The notes under the pieces were generated by a model. The model had not been told where the DNA came from. It did not search any database and saw only the letters and a list, made by a program, of their open reading frames with translations. Shown piece after piece: positions 21,306 through 33,714 of a DNA stretch of 64,000 bases (positions are counted from its first letter, which is position 1; each line of letters starts with the position of its first letter). This DNA is from Apiotrichum sp. Y4204. Lineage: Eukaryota; Basidiomycota; Tremellomycetes; Trichosporonales; Trichosporonaceae. The stretch lies in contig JAMYHL010000072.1 of assembly GCA_025531455.1 (NCBI GenBank), positions 142,351 through 206,350 on the forward strand, given 5' to 3'. The translations under genes and the position numbers were made by a program.

Positions 21306-23997
21306 CTAGTGGTTGCCGCCTTTGCCCCACTTTTCCTGGAGGTACGCCGTCATCCACTCGTACAGTTCGCGGTTGGCGCCGCGCGTGGCGATCGAGTGGC
21401 TCGAGTCTGTAAACATGCGCATGCGCCAGCCGCGTACTTTGTCCTGTGTGAGCTTGTCGACAAGACTCGCCATGTTGAGGAAGTGCACATTGTCGTCGCC
21501 TGTGCCGTGTGCGAGGAGGAGGTCTTTCCCAGCAAAGGCAGAGACATTGTGCACGGACGAGCGGTCGTAGCCAGCCACATTGGCCTCGAGGGTGTTCATG
21601 TAGCGCTCAGTGTAGATCGAGTCGTAGTACCGCCAGTCAGTCACGGGAGCGACGGCCATGCCAAGAGTAAAGAGATCGTAGCCTGCCTCGAGAGTTTTGA
21701 GCGTCATGTAACCGCCGTAGCTCCAGCCCCAGATACCGACGCGCGAGCGGTCAATGTACTTGCGCTTAATCGCCTGGCGCGCCAGTTCGATCTGGTCGAC
21801 GACCTCCCAGTGGCCTATGTCGTCGCGGATCGGGTTCCGCATCTTGCGTCCCTTGAAACCGGTACCGCGGCCGTCGATGCGCACAATGACATACTTTTGT
21901 TCGCAGGCGAGGTAGCTGTGCCAGTCGCGCTTGAACTTGTTGTCGACAGTCTGCGAGTAAGGCCCTCCGTACACCTGAATGAGGACAGGGTACTTTTTGC
22001 GTCCAGACGTGTCCAGGTTCGGGGGAAGGATTTCCATGACGTTAAACTCGAAGCCATCGCTCTCAATGGTGGAGCGAATCTCAACCGGTTTCTGGAACTC
22101 CTGGAGAGTGTGGTTGAGGGCGTTGTTATCCTCGAGTAGCCTGTCGAGTCCTCCTTCGCCGGTCTGCATGAGGCGCTGCCAGGGGACAAGAGGTCCAAGG
22201 TACTTGAGCGAGTAGAAGCCCGCCTCGGGCGAAAAGTCTACCTCATGGTACCCCGCCGCTGACGTGTCGGTGAGAGGCTTGAGCTCGGGTGTAAAGTCGG
22301 CGGCGATCTTGGGCAAGGCGACAGAGTAGACGTGGCGGTCGATAGAAGGCTTGGCTGCCAGGAAGTATACGATGCCGTTCTTCTTGTCCACGCCGGAAAT
22401 CTTGTCAACCTCCCATTCTCCCTCGGTCAGCCAGACGGGCTCGGACGAGTTGACCGGGGTGAAGAACGCCAGGTGGTTGTAGCCGTCCTTGGGAATCACA
22501 TCGAGGTAGCCATCCTGGATAGGAATAACATCCTGGCCGTGGTCAATCCAGCCGTTGTCATCACCCTCGCCGCCCTCGCCAAGTTTGCGCACAATCTTGC
22601 CCGACGACCTGCCCGCAGTGAAGAGAACAACAACTCCGACGCGGGCAGCCCGGTCAATCTCCTTGACGATGAGCCCATCATCACTGACCCACGCCACCTC
22701 GGTGATAATGTGGGCGGCCGGAGCCAGCTCCCCCTTCCACTTCAAGCGCTTCGTTTCGTTGTTCTTGAGGTTGAAAGTGTGGACGCTCACGTCGGGATTC
22801 GGCGTGCCAGGCTTCGGGTACCGCATGTCCAGCTTGGTCGGGTATGGGTTCACGTTGAACGCATTGTTGGTCGGATTGTAGTACTGAAGCTCGTACACTG
22901 GCACCTCACTTTCGTTGCTGCGGAGGAACGCAATGTTGTCGCCCTTTGGCGACCACCACAGCGCAGTGTCGGTCGCAAACACTTCCTCCTCATATACCCA
23001 GTCCGGCGCGCCGTTGAACACAACATCGCTGCCGTCGTTCGTCACGCGGATGGGGTCGAGGTCGTTACCGCTGAGCTGCATCCCAGGAACCACGTAGACG
23101 TCGTTCTTGCTCACGTAGGCAAGCGAGTGGCCGACCGGAGACCACACGGCAAACGACGCCGGCTCCCCCTTGTGCACCGACATTGTGCGGTGGTCCTTGA
23201 GTCGGTGCACCCAGAACACGCCGTGCGACGAGTGCCGCCACTGCTTGCGGTACTCGGTGCGGAAGAGAATGTACTCGCCGTCCGGGCTGAGCCGCCACCA
23301 GTCCCACGCCAGGGGCTGCTGGCTCCGCGGATCAAGCACGTCCTCGGTGCGCACCAGCTCACGCGTCTGGTTCGGGTTCTGTACTGTGGCCAGCACGATA
23401 GCTCCGTTGTGGAACGACGAGAACGTGCCATCCTCCGCCTCCTTGACCCAGCTGGTGCTTTGGTAGTGCGGGGAGAACGTGCCGTTCATCACATGGTCCA
23501 TCGTGATGTGGCGCTGCTTGACCTCGTAATTCGGCCCGGAATAGCTCGTCGCGGCAAGCAGACCGACCACCGCCGCGGCGCCGACAATAAAGATGAGCAC
23601 GACGAGGATCTTGCGCGACTTGCGCTGCTGCGGCTGGAGTCGTCAGCGAGTCCGTGTGCGGCGTGCGCGATCGCGATCAAGGGATAATTGTACAGTTCCG
23701 CATCACGGCAGGGGTACTCACTCTCCGGGGTTCAACAGAGTATCCCACATCCTCGTCGTCGCGGCTTCCCGAGCTGCGGCGGAACTGCTTCTCGGCGTCG
23801 GCCTCGAACGGGTCCTCCTCCGCAATGTCGCGGTACACGAGGTCTGAGCCCGAGTCGTCGGATTCAAGCGACCCCCGCTCGTACGCTGGCGGCGGGTAGG
23901 TGTAGCCCTCGGGATCGGGGGAGCGCCGCGGCGAGAGCCCCCGGCTCCCAGGCGCGGGATCGTCCGTGGACAGGCGGTCGTATTGCGCCTGTGACAT
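21306..23997 (-). CDS. Dipeptidyl aminopeptidase (Ste13/Dap2, DPP IV family)
   Basis: Type II membrane serine protease that removes X-Pro/X-Ala dipeptides; yeast relatives sit in the late Golgi (Ste13, pheromone maturation) or vacuole (Dap2). Exon 1 (23997-23722) encodes a 92-residue acidic cytosolic tail. After an 88-bp intron, exon 2 (23633-21306) begins with PQQRKSRK and a membrane anchor (ILVVLIFIVGAAAVVGLL); the total is 867 residues. The beta-propeller half has repeated W..SP.G..IAF-type blades. The catalytic Ser lies in GIWGWSYGGYMT (about residue 728), Asp in AHGTGDDNVHF and His in TDSSHSI. The upstream DW motif for substrate N-terminus binding is likely in the EEVFATD region. Which yeast paralog it matches cannot be decided. 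Confidence 0.92.
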
Positions 23998-24380
23998 GGT
24001 GGGTGGTGAGGACGCAAGAAACAAGATGCAAGATGTGGTGGTGGCAATTGGTGACCGCCTGGAGGGCAGTGGCATGCCAGGGACGTGGGGGGTTGCACGA
24101 GGCGCGGCAGCAGCACATGCAGCGCGCAGCGCATTGTAGCGCATGCGCGCATGCCACCATTTCGTCGTCATCCGCGTGTTCGGATTCACAGCCCGCAACC
24201 TACTTACACTCCCGCACAACTCCATCGTCCGAACCGTGTCCTACTCCGCCGGATCCGTCGGCGCCAACTCCACAGCCCACACAGCATAGGACAGCGCGCA
24301 TACCGCCCCGAGGCGTCCGGCGAGCTCGACGCCCGCTACACTCTCCAGCCGCCGCTTCTTCGTCCATCCTCTCCAGCCCG
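23998..24380. promoter_or_regulatory. Divergent promoter dipeptidyl aminopeptidase / APS2
   Basis: 383 bp between divergent starts. No specific site is called. Confidence 0.45.
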
Positions 24381-25176
24381 ATGATCAAGTTCATCCTCGT
24401 TCAGGTAAGGATGCCCGCCGCCGCGAGCTGACAGTAGAACCGGCAGGGCAAGACGCGCCTGTCGAAATGGTATGCGCCGTACGACGATGACGAGAAGGTG
24501 TGTGATAGGAGCTGTGGTGGCCCGTGTGTTGGCGGTGCTGGCGGTGCTGGCGGTGCTGGCCCGATCGCCGCTTAGAAGTTCACATGCTCACAACAGGTTC
24601 GGCTCCGTGGAGAGGTGCATCGCTTGATCGCGCCGCGCGATCAGAAGTACCAGTCCAACTTTGTCGAGGTGCGTTCGGCGAATGTGGTAGCGGAGCTGTC
24701 CACGCAGGCTACAGTAGCGCATCTACTTGCTTGTGCTAACTGTCCAGTTCCGCAACGACAAGATTGTGTACCGCCGCTACGCCGGCCTCTTCTTCTGCGT
24801 CTGTGTGGACTCTAACGACAATGAGCTCGCATATCTCGAGGCTATCCATCTCTTCGTCGAGGTCCTCGGTAAGGGAAGCACCACCTCGTACGCTAACAAC
24901 AGATGCCTTCTTCCAGAACGTCTGTGAACTCGACCTCGTGTTCTCATTTTACAAGGTTGGTCCCTATTGGAGTTGGCGGAGGGTGCTCTTACGTTGCCGC
25001 TATGCGTTTATCCCTTCACGCCAGCTCGTTCTCCCTTTCCGGCTCTACCCTGTTGAACATTCGCTCACACACAGGTGTACGCCATCCTGGACGAAGTCTT
25101 CCTGGCAGGCGAGATCGAGGAGACGTCGAAACAAGTCGTGCTCGATCGTCTCGACTTTTTGGAGAAACTCGAGTAG
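24381..25176 (+). CDS. APS2: AP-2 clathrin adaptor sigma subunit
   Basis: Small subunit of the plasma-membrane AP-2 complex in clathrin-mediated endocytosis. Six exons: 24381-24404, 24438-24497, 24597-24668, 24748-24868, 24903-24955, 25075-25176; they sum to 143 residues, one more than human AP2S1. The order of conserved blocks is [76 protein letters not shown] and [13 protein letters not shown]. The FVEFRN.KI.YRRYAGL block distinguishes AP-2 from AP-1 sigma. Every exon junction follows GT-AG rules and keeps the frame. Convergent with COX23. Confidence 0.95.
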
Positions 25177-25313
25177 TGTGGTTCTTTTCATGTTTAGATG
25201 CAATGTTGTACTAGTGCATGTGCTTGCTATACAGTGTTTTGATGGGAGTGGAGTTGGGGATGGTCGCTGCTGGGTGTGCAAAGCCCGATGCTGATGCTCC
25301 TGGTTGCCGGCTC

Positions 25314-25924
25314 TCACTTGCTTTTTCCTTCTTTCTGGTCCTTCTTCTTCTGCGCAAGCTAATGTTAATGTCTTGTTCAGCGGGAATGGGACCGCCGCAG
25401 GTCAGTGCACTGTACTCACCCACTTCTCCTTACCTGGCCGTCAGCATCAACCCAAAGATCCACGGCCAGCACAGGGACTCACATTCTCGGTATGCCTTAA
25501 AGTAATGGTAGCACTGCGATCAGCCGCTGCATGGGAAACCAACCTGCTATCCCACAAAGCCAGCCCGCAACGCAGTTCGCGACGCAGCTCGCGCGACACC
25601 CACCTCGCTCTTGTTGTAATGCGTCATCTCGAGACACTTGAGGCTGGCCTTGGACGCGCGGTGGCAGGGATCAGAAAACTGGCATCAGTGGGTGCTCTAT
25701 CACAATGACAAAGGTCAAAAGTGGCCATCGTATACGCCCAGATCATCAGATCCAGCTACGACACCTCCTCCCGCATGCGCACACACCTTGCTGACGGCCT
25801 TGTGCGACTTGTGCTTCTCAAACATGTCGGCGTAGTTGTCGGGCTCGTACAGGTCCGCAGACGGCATCGGCGGGCGGAACTCGGGCGGCGTGGGCGTCGT
25901 CGAGGGCGGGACGGGGGTGGCCAT
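25314..25924 (-). CDS. COX23: Twin CX9C protein Cox23
   Basis: Intermembrane-space protein with two CX9C motifs, imported by the Mia40 pathway and needed for cytochrome c oxidase assembly in yeast. Exons on the minus strand: 25924-25787, 25678-25604, 25513-25483, 25433-25420, 25358-25314, giving 100 residues. The first motif, CHRASKASLKC, lies at residues 51-61 after DP. The second, CYHYFKAYREC, lies at residues 72-82 and is split by an intron inside the last Cys codon. It is followed by KEKW and a Lys-rich tail. Exon 4 is a 14-nt microexon (completing Cys and encoding KEKW). The N-terminal 46 residues are Pro-rich. Small and heavily split, so easily missed by gene finders. Confidence 0.9.
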
Positions 25925-26227
25925 TGTGGGGACTCGGGGGAGTTGGGCAAGAAGAGAAGAGGTAGGAATCGGTTGCGAGTTGCGAAGGTGGATTGCTGTG
26001 GGTTGAAATCGCAGGTTGTGGGTGGCGGGCCATGCGGATGGCGGACGGCGAACCGCGAACCGCGAGCCAGCCGATTCTCTTGCACAGTGTGGGGCCCTCT
26101 GGTGGGACCATGATGAAACCCAAACCACCAACAACATCCAGTACACGAGATTACGATGCAGCGTTGCGCATTGCCATCAACTCTCTCTATCTCTACACTT
26201 CCCATTCAACATTGCTGATCACTAACA
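25925..26227. promoter_or_regulatory. Divergent promoter COX23 / ANY1
   Basis: 303 bp between divergent start codons. No defined motif is called. Confidence 0.4.
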
Positions 26228-27172
26228 ATGGGACTTGACAATGTGGTCGGGACGCTCGCGGCCGTGGGCATGGCGGTCGGGTACGTCGGTTCCTTGGACT
26301 TGCTGACCCCAGCCCGCCGCTCGTCTATGTCGACCAGGTATGCAAGCTGTGCCAGCGTCGCTGATTACAGGCCGTCAGCATCGTGCGCAAACGGTAGGTC
26401 TTGGATCACCCGCTAGTATACTGACGGCAGCGACTCGTCGGGGTTCTCACACGGTGCGCACACCAGCAGGACAAACTGACCTCAGACGTGTGCGGCGTGC
26501 TCCTGATCGCAAACACATTCCGCATCTTCTTCTGGCTCGGCGCGCGCTTCGAGACGCGTACGTCCGCATCGTGGTCCCACTGACGATAATTTAGCGCTCC
26601 TCGTGCAGTCGCTGCTACTCATCGTGTCGCAGCTCGTGCTGCTCCAAATTTGCCTGCGGTACGCGCAGCACAAGCCGCTCGGCGAGGAGGCCGGCGTCGA
26701 AGAGGACAGCGCCGCCCGCCGCCGGCCGTTCAACTTCTGGCAGTGGCGCGGCCTCGGGTCATACATCGAGTTCCTGGCGGGACTGATCCTCGTCCTCGCC
26801 GTGCTGCAGCTCGCCCTCGGCCGCTTCATGTGGTACATTGATGCGTGCGTGCCACTTGTTTTCCATCCGCAACCTGACAACAGACTCGGGTTCATCGCAC
26901 TCATGATCGAGTCGACACTCCCCATCCCCCAGTTCATCTCCAACTTCCGCCGCAAGAGCTGCTACGGCTTCTCGCCGCTTACCCTCGCCGGGTGGCTGTT
27001 CGGCGACGCGTTCAAGACTGGGTACTACTTTGTCCGCCACAACCCCCTTCAGTTCAAGATTACTGGCATCATGACCCTGTGCTGGGACTTTGGCGTCCTC
27101 TCCCAATGGATCATGTACGGCGCCAAGCCGCCACTCGAGGTGGACGAGGACAGCGAGCCGCTCCGGCCGTAG
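26228..27172 (+). CDS. ANY1: PQ-loop membrane protein Any1/Cfs1 (PQLC1-like)
   Basis: Polytopic Golgi/endosomal PQ-loop protein. The yeast relative Any1 antagonises phospholipid flippase function, and the human relative is SLC66A2/PQLC1. Seven exons: 26228-26280, 26313-26337, 26371-26393, 26431-26453, 26486-26557, 26595-26844, 26884-27172; they total 244 residues. Conserved features are PPLVYVDQAVSIVRKRDSSG, then GVLLIANTFRIFFWLGARFE, LLVQSLLLIVSQLVLLQ, the FWQWRGLGSYIEFL block, and the second repeat with ESTLPIPQFISNFRRKSCYG. The tiny exons 2-4 (25, 23 and 23 nt) all obey splice consensus and restore the signature. The C-terminal tail is acidic. Convergent with QCR7, 92 bp away. Confidence 0.85.
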
Positions 27173-27264
27173 ACCGAGTCGTAGCTCGGTTCTGTAGACT
27201 TATAATGCCAAGATCGCCGATTGTTTTGCATAATGTCTACTGTTTTTGGGAAAAAGCACACAGC

Positions 27265-28206
27265 TTAGACGGCCTTGCGCTCAACAACGATGGTGTCCCA
27301 GTAGGCACGCTCGTTGTCCTCCTTGGCAACCTCCTCAATGAGAGGGGTGAGGTAGCGGACGTCGTCCTCGGCCTTGAGCCACTGCTCCTTGGGCAAGGGG
27401 CGGCGCATCAAGTCCTGCTGGAACGCAACGCGGAAGCGGTAGGCACGGTCGTAGAGCTCCTCCTTGGGGAGACGCGAGATAGCCTGGGGTTAGATATGTG
27501 GGTGAAGGTTTCAGGGAGGCGCAGGTGGACGAATGTTGTGACGGCAGCTCCGATGTCTAAGAGTGCGCTTCCCACACTCGCCTCCAACCGCGCTCGGTGC
27601 TGGATTGACTCCTGCTGGGAGGGCACATCCCGCTGCGCGCACTCCGATCCTCGCGATGCCAATGCCGTCGCACACACTTCCACCCGACCACGGACTCACC
27701 TTGGCGACGTCGTCACGCTCCTCGATGATCAGGTCGTCGTACTTGAGGCCGACCTTGCGGTGGCCAGCGGCGCGCATGTACGCGTTGGCCACAGGCTTGA
27801 GGCTGTTGAAGAGGGAGGGCGAGAACGCCTTGATGCACGAGGCAAAACTGTTCGCGGAAACGGAAACGGCCGGGCAGCGCGGGGAGATCGCGAGGGTTGG
27901 GGCGCGAGGGAATGGGCGCAATCACAGCCGGCGAGGGAGAGGGAGAAGGGGATCATTGTCGCGAGGAGGTGAGGTGCGCGAAATAGCAGTCGAGAGGGGG
28001 ATGGCGCGAGCGCGATGGCGAACAGGAGGGGAGACATCGACATCGACATCCGCAAATAGGATCGGGGACGGAACGGCGAGGAGACGGTGATCGCGAGTTT
28101 GGGACGGAATTCGAGAAAGCAGCGTCAGCATATACCCCTTCCCAACAGCAGTGCTGTCCGAGTGCGATACTCACGAGATACCCGTAGGGCCGCCCAGCAG
28201 AACCAT
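27265..28206 (-). CDS. QCR7: Cytochrome bc1 complex subunit 7
   Basis: Matrix-side subunit of respiratory complex III, contacting cytochrome b. Exons on the minus strand: 28206-28175, 27847-27700, 27483-27265; they sum to 132 residues. Recognised by AYMRAAGHRKVGLKYDDLI, then AISRLPKEELYDRAYRFRVA, LMRRPLPKEQWLKAEDDV and YLTPLIEEVAKEDNER, which follow the order of UQCRB/Qcr7. The N-terminus MVLLGGPTGIS is encoded by a 32-nt exon. Introns are 327 and 216 bp, several times longer than others here. No cleavable presequence is expected in this family. Confidence 0.93.
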
Positions 28207-29286
28207 CTTGATTTCGAGTTTGGTGGAGAGGAGTGGTGGTGGTGGTGTGCACTCGACTTGGAGTGTTCAACTCGGGTGCAGTGGTGGTGCCGACTGGCTG
28301 CAGGCACTGGAGCCACTGCACTGCAGACTCTGCGGGCTCGGTGCACCTCGGCAGACTGCACTTCTCGCCAGCCAGCCAGGATCAGCGCATCACGCATCAT
28401 TAAAAATGCTCCCGCCGGTCCACTCTCTCCAGCGACTCTTGCCTCCACCTGGGCACCTGGAGGACCAAGCCGGCCGGCAACGACCGTTGCTTGTTGCTCC
28501 CTGTTCCGTGACGCTCCGAAGTGGCCAGACGCCATTCACCAAGCCGCCCACTGGTTCGGCGTTATCTTCACCTTCAGAATCGCCGAGGGTATGGCAAGTT
28601 TCAGGGTTAAAACCCCCCAGGACATGGATATTGAATCTGTACTGAACGCACGATTCATGACCGTCAAGCTGTACGAGCTGTGCCACTCTGACTCCACTCG
28701 ATGATGCATATCTATCATTTAGACTCATTTTTCGAGGGGAACAAGCAAAGTATATACGGCAGGGGTAGTCTGCAGGGAGACTGAGAATCCCAGCTGGCAG
28801 AGTTCTGTTGATCAGGCATTGTCCATAGTGAGATGGAAGCTCTATAGGACCGAGCCCCAGGTCAACAACTAACTTGCAGGCAAGAGAAACGACACTGGTT
28901 GCAAGAGGCTATGCGTAGTTTAGTGACAGATGCAGAATGCCGTCTCTAATCTTATTGATAGGAGCGCTTCTTCGAGCCGGGAGCCATGATGTATTGGTTA
29001 CCATCGGCAAAGGTTCAACGGGCTCCGCTGGCTGTTCAGATATCGCCAATGCCTAGCGAGCTTTGCGTAAACATTCAGACTACTTCCTGTAGGCCATGGC
29101 CTCTGCTCAGCAAAACCGGTCAAGTGAACCCCGCGTTTCGGAGACAAAGCTCCCAGCTCCCTATCCGTCAATGTCGACTGAAGCTCCAAAGCTCCCCGTT
29201 AGCATCAGTCATCAGCGTTCACCCCTCCTCATTCCCCCCCTCTGTTGTCGTATGAATGATGCATGATACACAACCAACCGCGATGC
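28207..29286. other. Intergenic region upstream of QCR7
   Basis: 1.08 kb holding the QCR7 promoter and the 3' region of the next minus-strand gene. No gene was found. Confidence 0.4.
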
Positions 29287-29989
29287 TTAGAAGGGGAGCG
29301 ACGGCTTCGTGAGCGCCTTGGCCTCCGTCTTGGCCTGTCCGTGAGCAATGACGTCTTTGTTGCGCGACGCACCTTCTTCCAGTCCGCAATACGCTTGTCC
29401 ATGGACGCCAAGCGGTCCTCGCGCTCCTGGATCCTCTGGTCGCGGTCGCGCTCCGCCTGCGTGCCCTTGAACATGGACTTGCGCTTCGTGTACAGATCCC
29501 GGCGGCGGAGCTTCTTCCACTTGCCCTCCCACGTCACGACCGTGCCGTCCTCGAGCTTGACGGGCAAGCTGGTCACCGGGTTTGTCGGCGAGGACGGGAG
29601 GTGGTGCGCCGGATACATCTCCAACAGCTGCTTCTGCCGGCGGACCGAGAACGACGGCGGAATGTGGACGCGCTGCCTGTGCGCCTCCTCGGGAAGGTCA
29701 TTACGGCTGTTCGTGAGCATTATGCGTCGGAAGGGCAGGAGAGCCGTTCAAGACCTCCCGACCGCCTTGAAGATATCGCCTACCTCGTGAGGACCTCCTT
29801 GTTGTAGGAGTGGATGATGAACGGGTTGCGAACGACGCGCTTTGCTGTCGCCGGCAGTTTGCTGAGCTCCTTGTGGATGTGGCGCTGGAGCACAGGCGGG
29901 AGGAGCGCAGCGTCCACGGTCGTCGGCGCGGCGGCAGGAGTCGCCTGCGCAGCGGTCGTGGCTGCCGAAGACAGGAAGCGGCGGAACAT
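29287..29989 (-). CDS. Probable mitochondrial large-subunit ribosomal protein mL59-like
   Basis: Exons on the minus strand: 29989-29784, 29706-29373, 29334-29287, giving 195 residues. The start MFRRFLSSAATTAAQATPAAA is a typical mitochondrial presequence. After it come LPPVLQRHIHKELSKLPATA, NPFIIHSYNKEVLTR, a FSVRRQKQLLEMYP block, WEGKWKKLRRRDLYTKRK, and a C-terminal helical MDKRIADWKK. The order 'NPF ... SLRRQ..L ... R..AM..R...W' resembles the fungal mL59/MrpL25 domain, but I rely on pattern memory and the match is not certain. It could be another mitochondrial ribosomal or translation factor. Divergent from ATP2. Confidence 0.6.
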
Positions 29990-30946
29990 TGCGGCTGTGG
30001 GGGTGGACAGGTTGTTGACAAAGGCTGTCCTTGCCTTGATGCTTGATGGCGCGCGACCGTCGAACCGTCGAAATGTTAGAAGTTCCGTCTTTGAGCAGGA
30101 CGGGCATGCTCCAGATGTCCGTCCAGCGACATTGAGCTTGAGATCTTCGGATGGCGCCGGATCGCCAAAGTGCCTTGTCTGAAAACAGTGCGTGATCGCC
30201 ATGCAGATCTCGTGAGAATCCCATGCGATGATGATGATTCGCGGCTCGCTCCTTTCCCTGGTGACCCACCTCACGCACCTCGGCTGTTCGGTGAACGGCG
30301 CATCTTTTCGGAAGCCAGAGCCGAAAAAGGCACTGGCCACTGGGTGCACTCACCAAGAGTATGGTGACAACACAATGTGCCACATTCAATAATGCCGAAA
30401 GCACGCAGACCAAGTGCCAGCCAGGCCCAGCATTATGGTTGGCCATTGGCTCTTCCCTTGCTTAGCTAGTCCCTTAATCCGTCTCCTGTCTGTCCGCGAT
30501 GTGCTCCGATAGCGCCCATTTGCCCCGCCCGCCTACCCCCCCAGTTCCTCCGTCGCACCAACTGGGCAGGCCCGCGCAGTGGGTCAGTCTCAGTGGTGTG
30601 GTGAGTGCCAGCCAGCCAGCCAGCCAGCCAGTCCAGTAACCCGTCCGTGTGGGCGCGACACGGTGGGTGCACTGGGCAGAAAAAAGCCCCAGTCAAGCGC
30701 AGCCAACCACCGCCTGGCTCTCCAGGTCCAACCAGGTGCGTGCTTCGCTGTGCAGGTGCAGTGTGCAGGCTTGCCTTCCCCCCCTCCCCCTGCTTCCCCC
30801 GTTCCCCCCGTTCCCCCGTGTCCCCACTCCCTCGGCTCGCGGCACCACCTCCTGCATCTACTTCGTCGTCCTCGACACCACCTCTTCTTTCTTCATACTC
30901 CCTTCTCTTACCCCCCCTCCTCACCCTCTCTCTAAAACCCGGCGAC
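29990..30946. promoter_or_regulatory. Divergent promoter mL59-like gene / ATP2
   Basis: Nearly 1 kb between two nuclear genes for mitochondrial proteins. It contains a CCAG tetramer repeat at 30607-30632 and a strongly C/T-rich leader from about 30770 to the ATP2 start, as expected for a highly expressed gene. Confidence 0.5.
30607..30632. repeat. (CCAG)n microsatellite
   Basis: Six consecutive CCAG units in the ATP2 upstream region. Confidence 0.8.
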
Positions 30947-33007
<2,061 letters not shown>

Positions 33008-33624
33008 GGTTGCGGAAGGGCATTTCCGTCTCGCTAGGTAGAAAAGGAAATGAAAAGTTCATGTTGCGAAGCCGCCTGCAAACGCAGTGCTAACTACGAG
33101 TTCACATGCTACAAATACGGACGACGAGGTGAATGGCACCCGAGGCGCCAGGGAGGTGTGAAGCAGCTTGCGGGGGAAGAGCTGTTGAGAGAGAGGTCGC
33201 GGAAGGGTTGTTGCAGGAGGTGATTCGCGGCAGAGATGACGCTTTTATCGTTCATCTTGAAGGTTGGCAATTTAACCGAGGGCTGTGTGCTGCGCTGCTT
33301 GAAGTCTGCGCGAATCCCGAGAACCTGCCTGTGAGGCATGCCGGAACAAACACACGCCCTCCTCGGCTTGTACTGCTCATTTAGCGCCGGTATCTGCTGC
33401 CTACTCACCAGCCCTTCTAGCCCTAATACAGCTACGGTCGGCGAGAAAAGAGCGCCTCGGGGTTCAGATACGCGACGAAACCCGCAGCGCAGCGAACGCA
33501 CGCCCCGTGTCCAAATCCCATATCCGGACGCCAGACACTAACCAGTCAAAGACGCCAGACCGCCATCAAATACAGCGTACTGTATTCCGCGCCGCGCCGC
33601 GCGTTGAACCGCTCCGTAACACCC

Positions 33625-33629
33625 AAAAA
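33625..33629 (-). terminator. RNA polymerase III T5 terminator
   Basis: Five T residues on the minus strand, eight bases after the tRNA discriminator base. Confidence 0.75.
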
Positions 33630-33636
33630 GCAGATA

Positions 33637-33714
33637 TATCGCCAGCAGGTTTCGATCCTGCGATCTCCAGGTGTCACGTATGAGCCTGGCGCCGTCCCAC
33701 TAGGCCATAGCGAT
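33637..33714 (-). tRNA. tRNA-Met(CAT), initiator type, with a 6-nt intron
   Basis: Minus-strand cloverleaf. The acceptor stem is ATCGCTA/TGGCGAT (7 pairs including one G:T), the D stem GCC/GGC around TAGTGGGAC, the anticodon stem CCAGG/CCTGG, and the T stem GCAGG/CCTGC. The T loop is ATCGAAA rather than TTCGANN, and the first pair is A:T; both are marks of eukaryotic initiator tRNA. The anticodon loop reads CTCATA-CGTGAC-A. Removing the six bases CGTGAC after position 37 restores a standard 7-base loop with anticodon CAT. Discriminator base A; length without the intron 72. A T5 terminator follows. An elongator Met identity is less likely because of the T loop. Confidence 0.85.

Noticed and set aside
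22332..23687. 451-codon open frame antisense to the dipeptidyl aminopeptidase
   Set aside because: Shadow of a GC-rich coding strand; the minus-strand protein has a complete catalytic triad.
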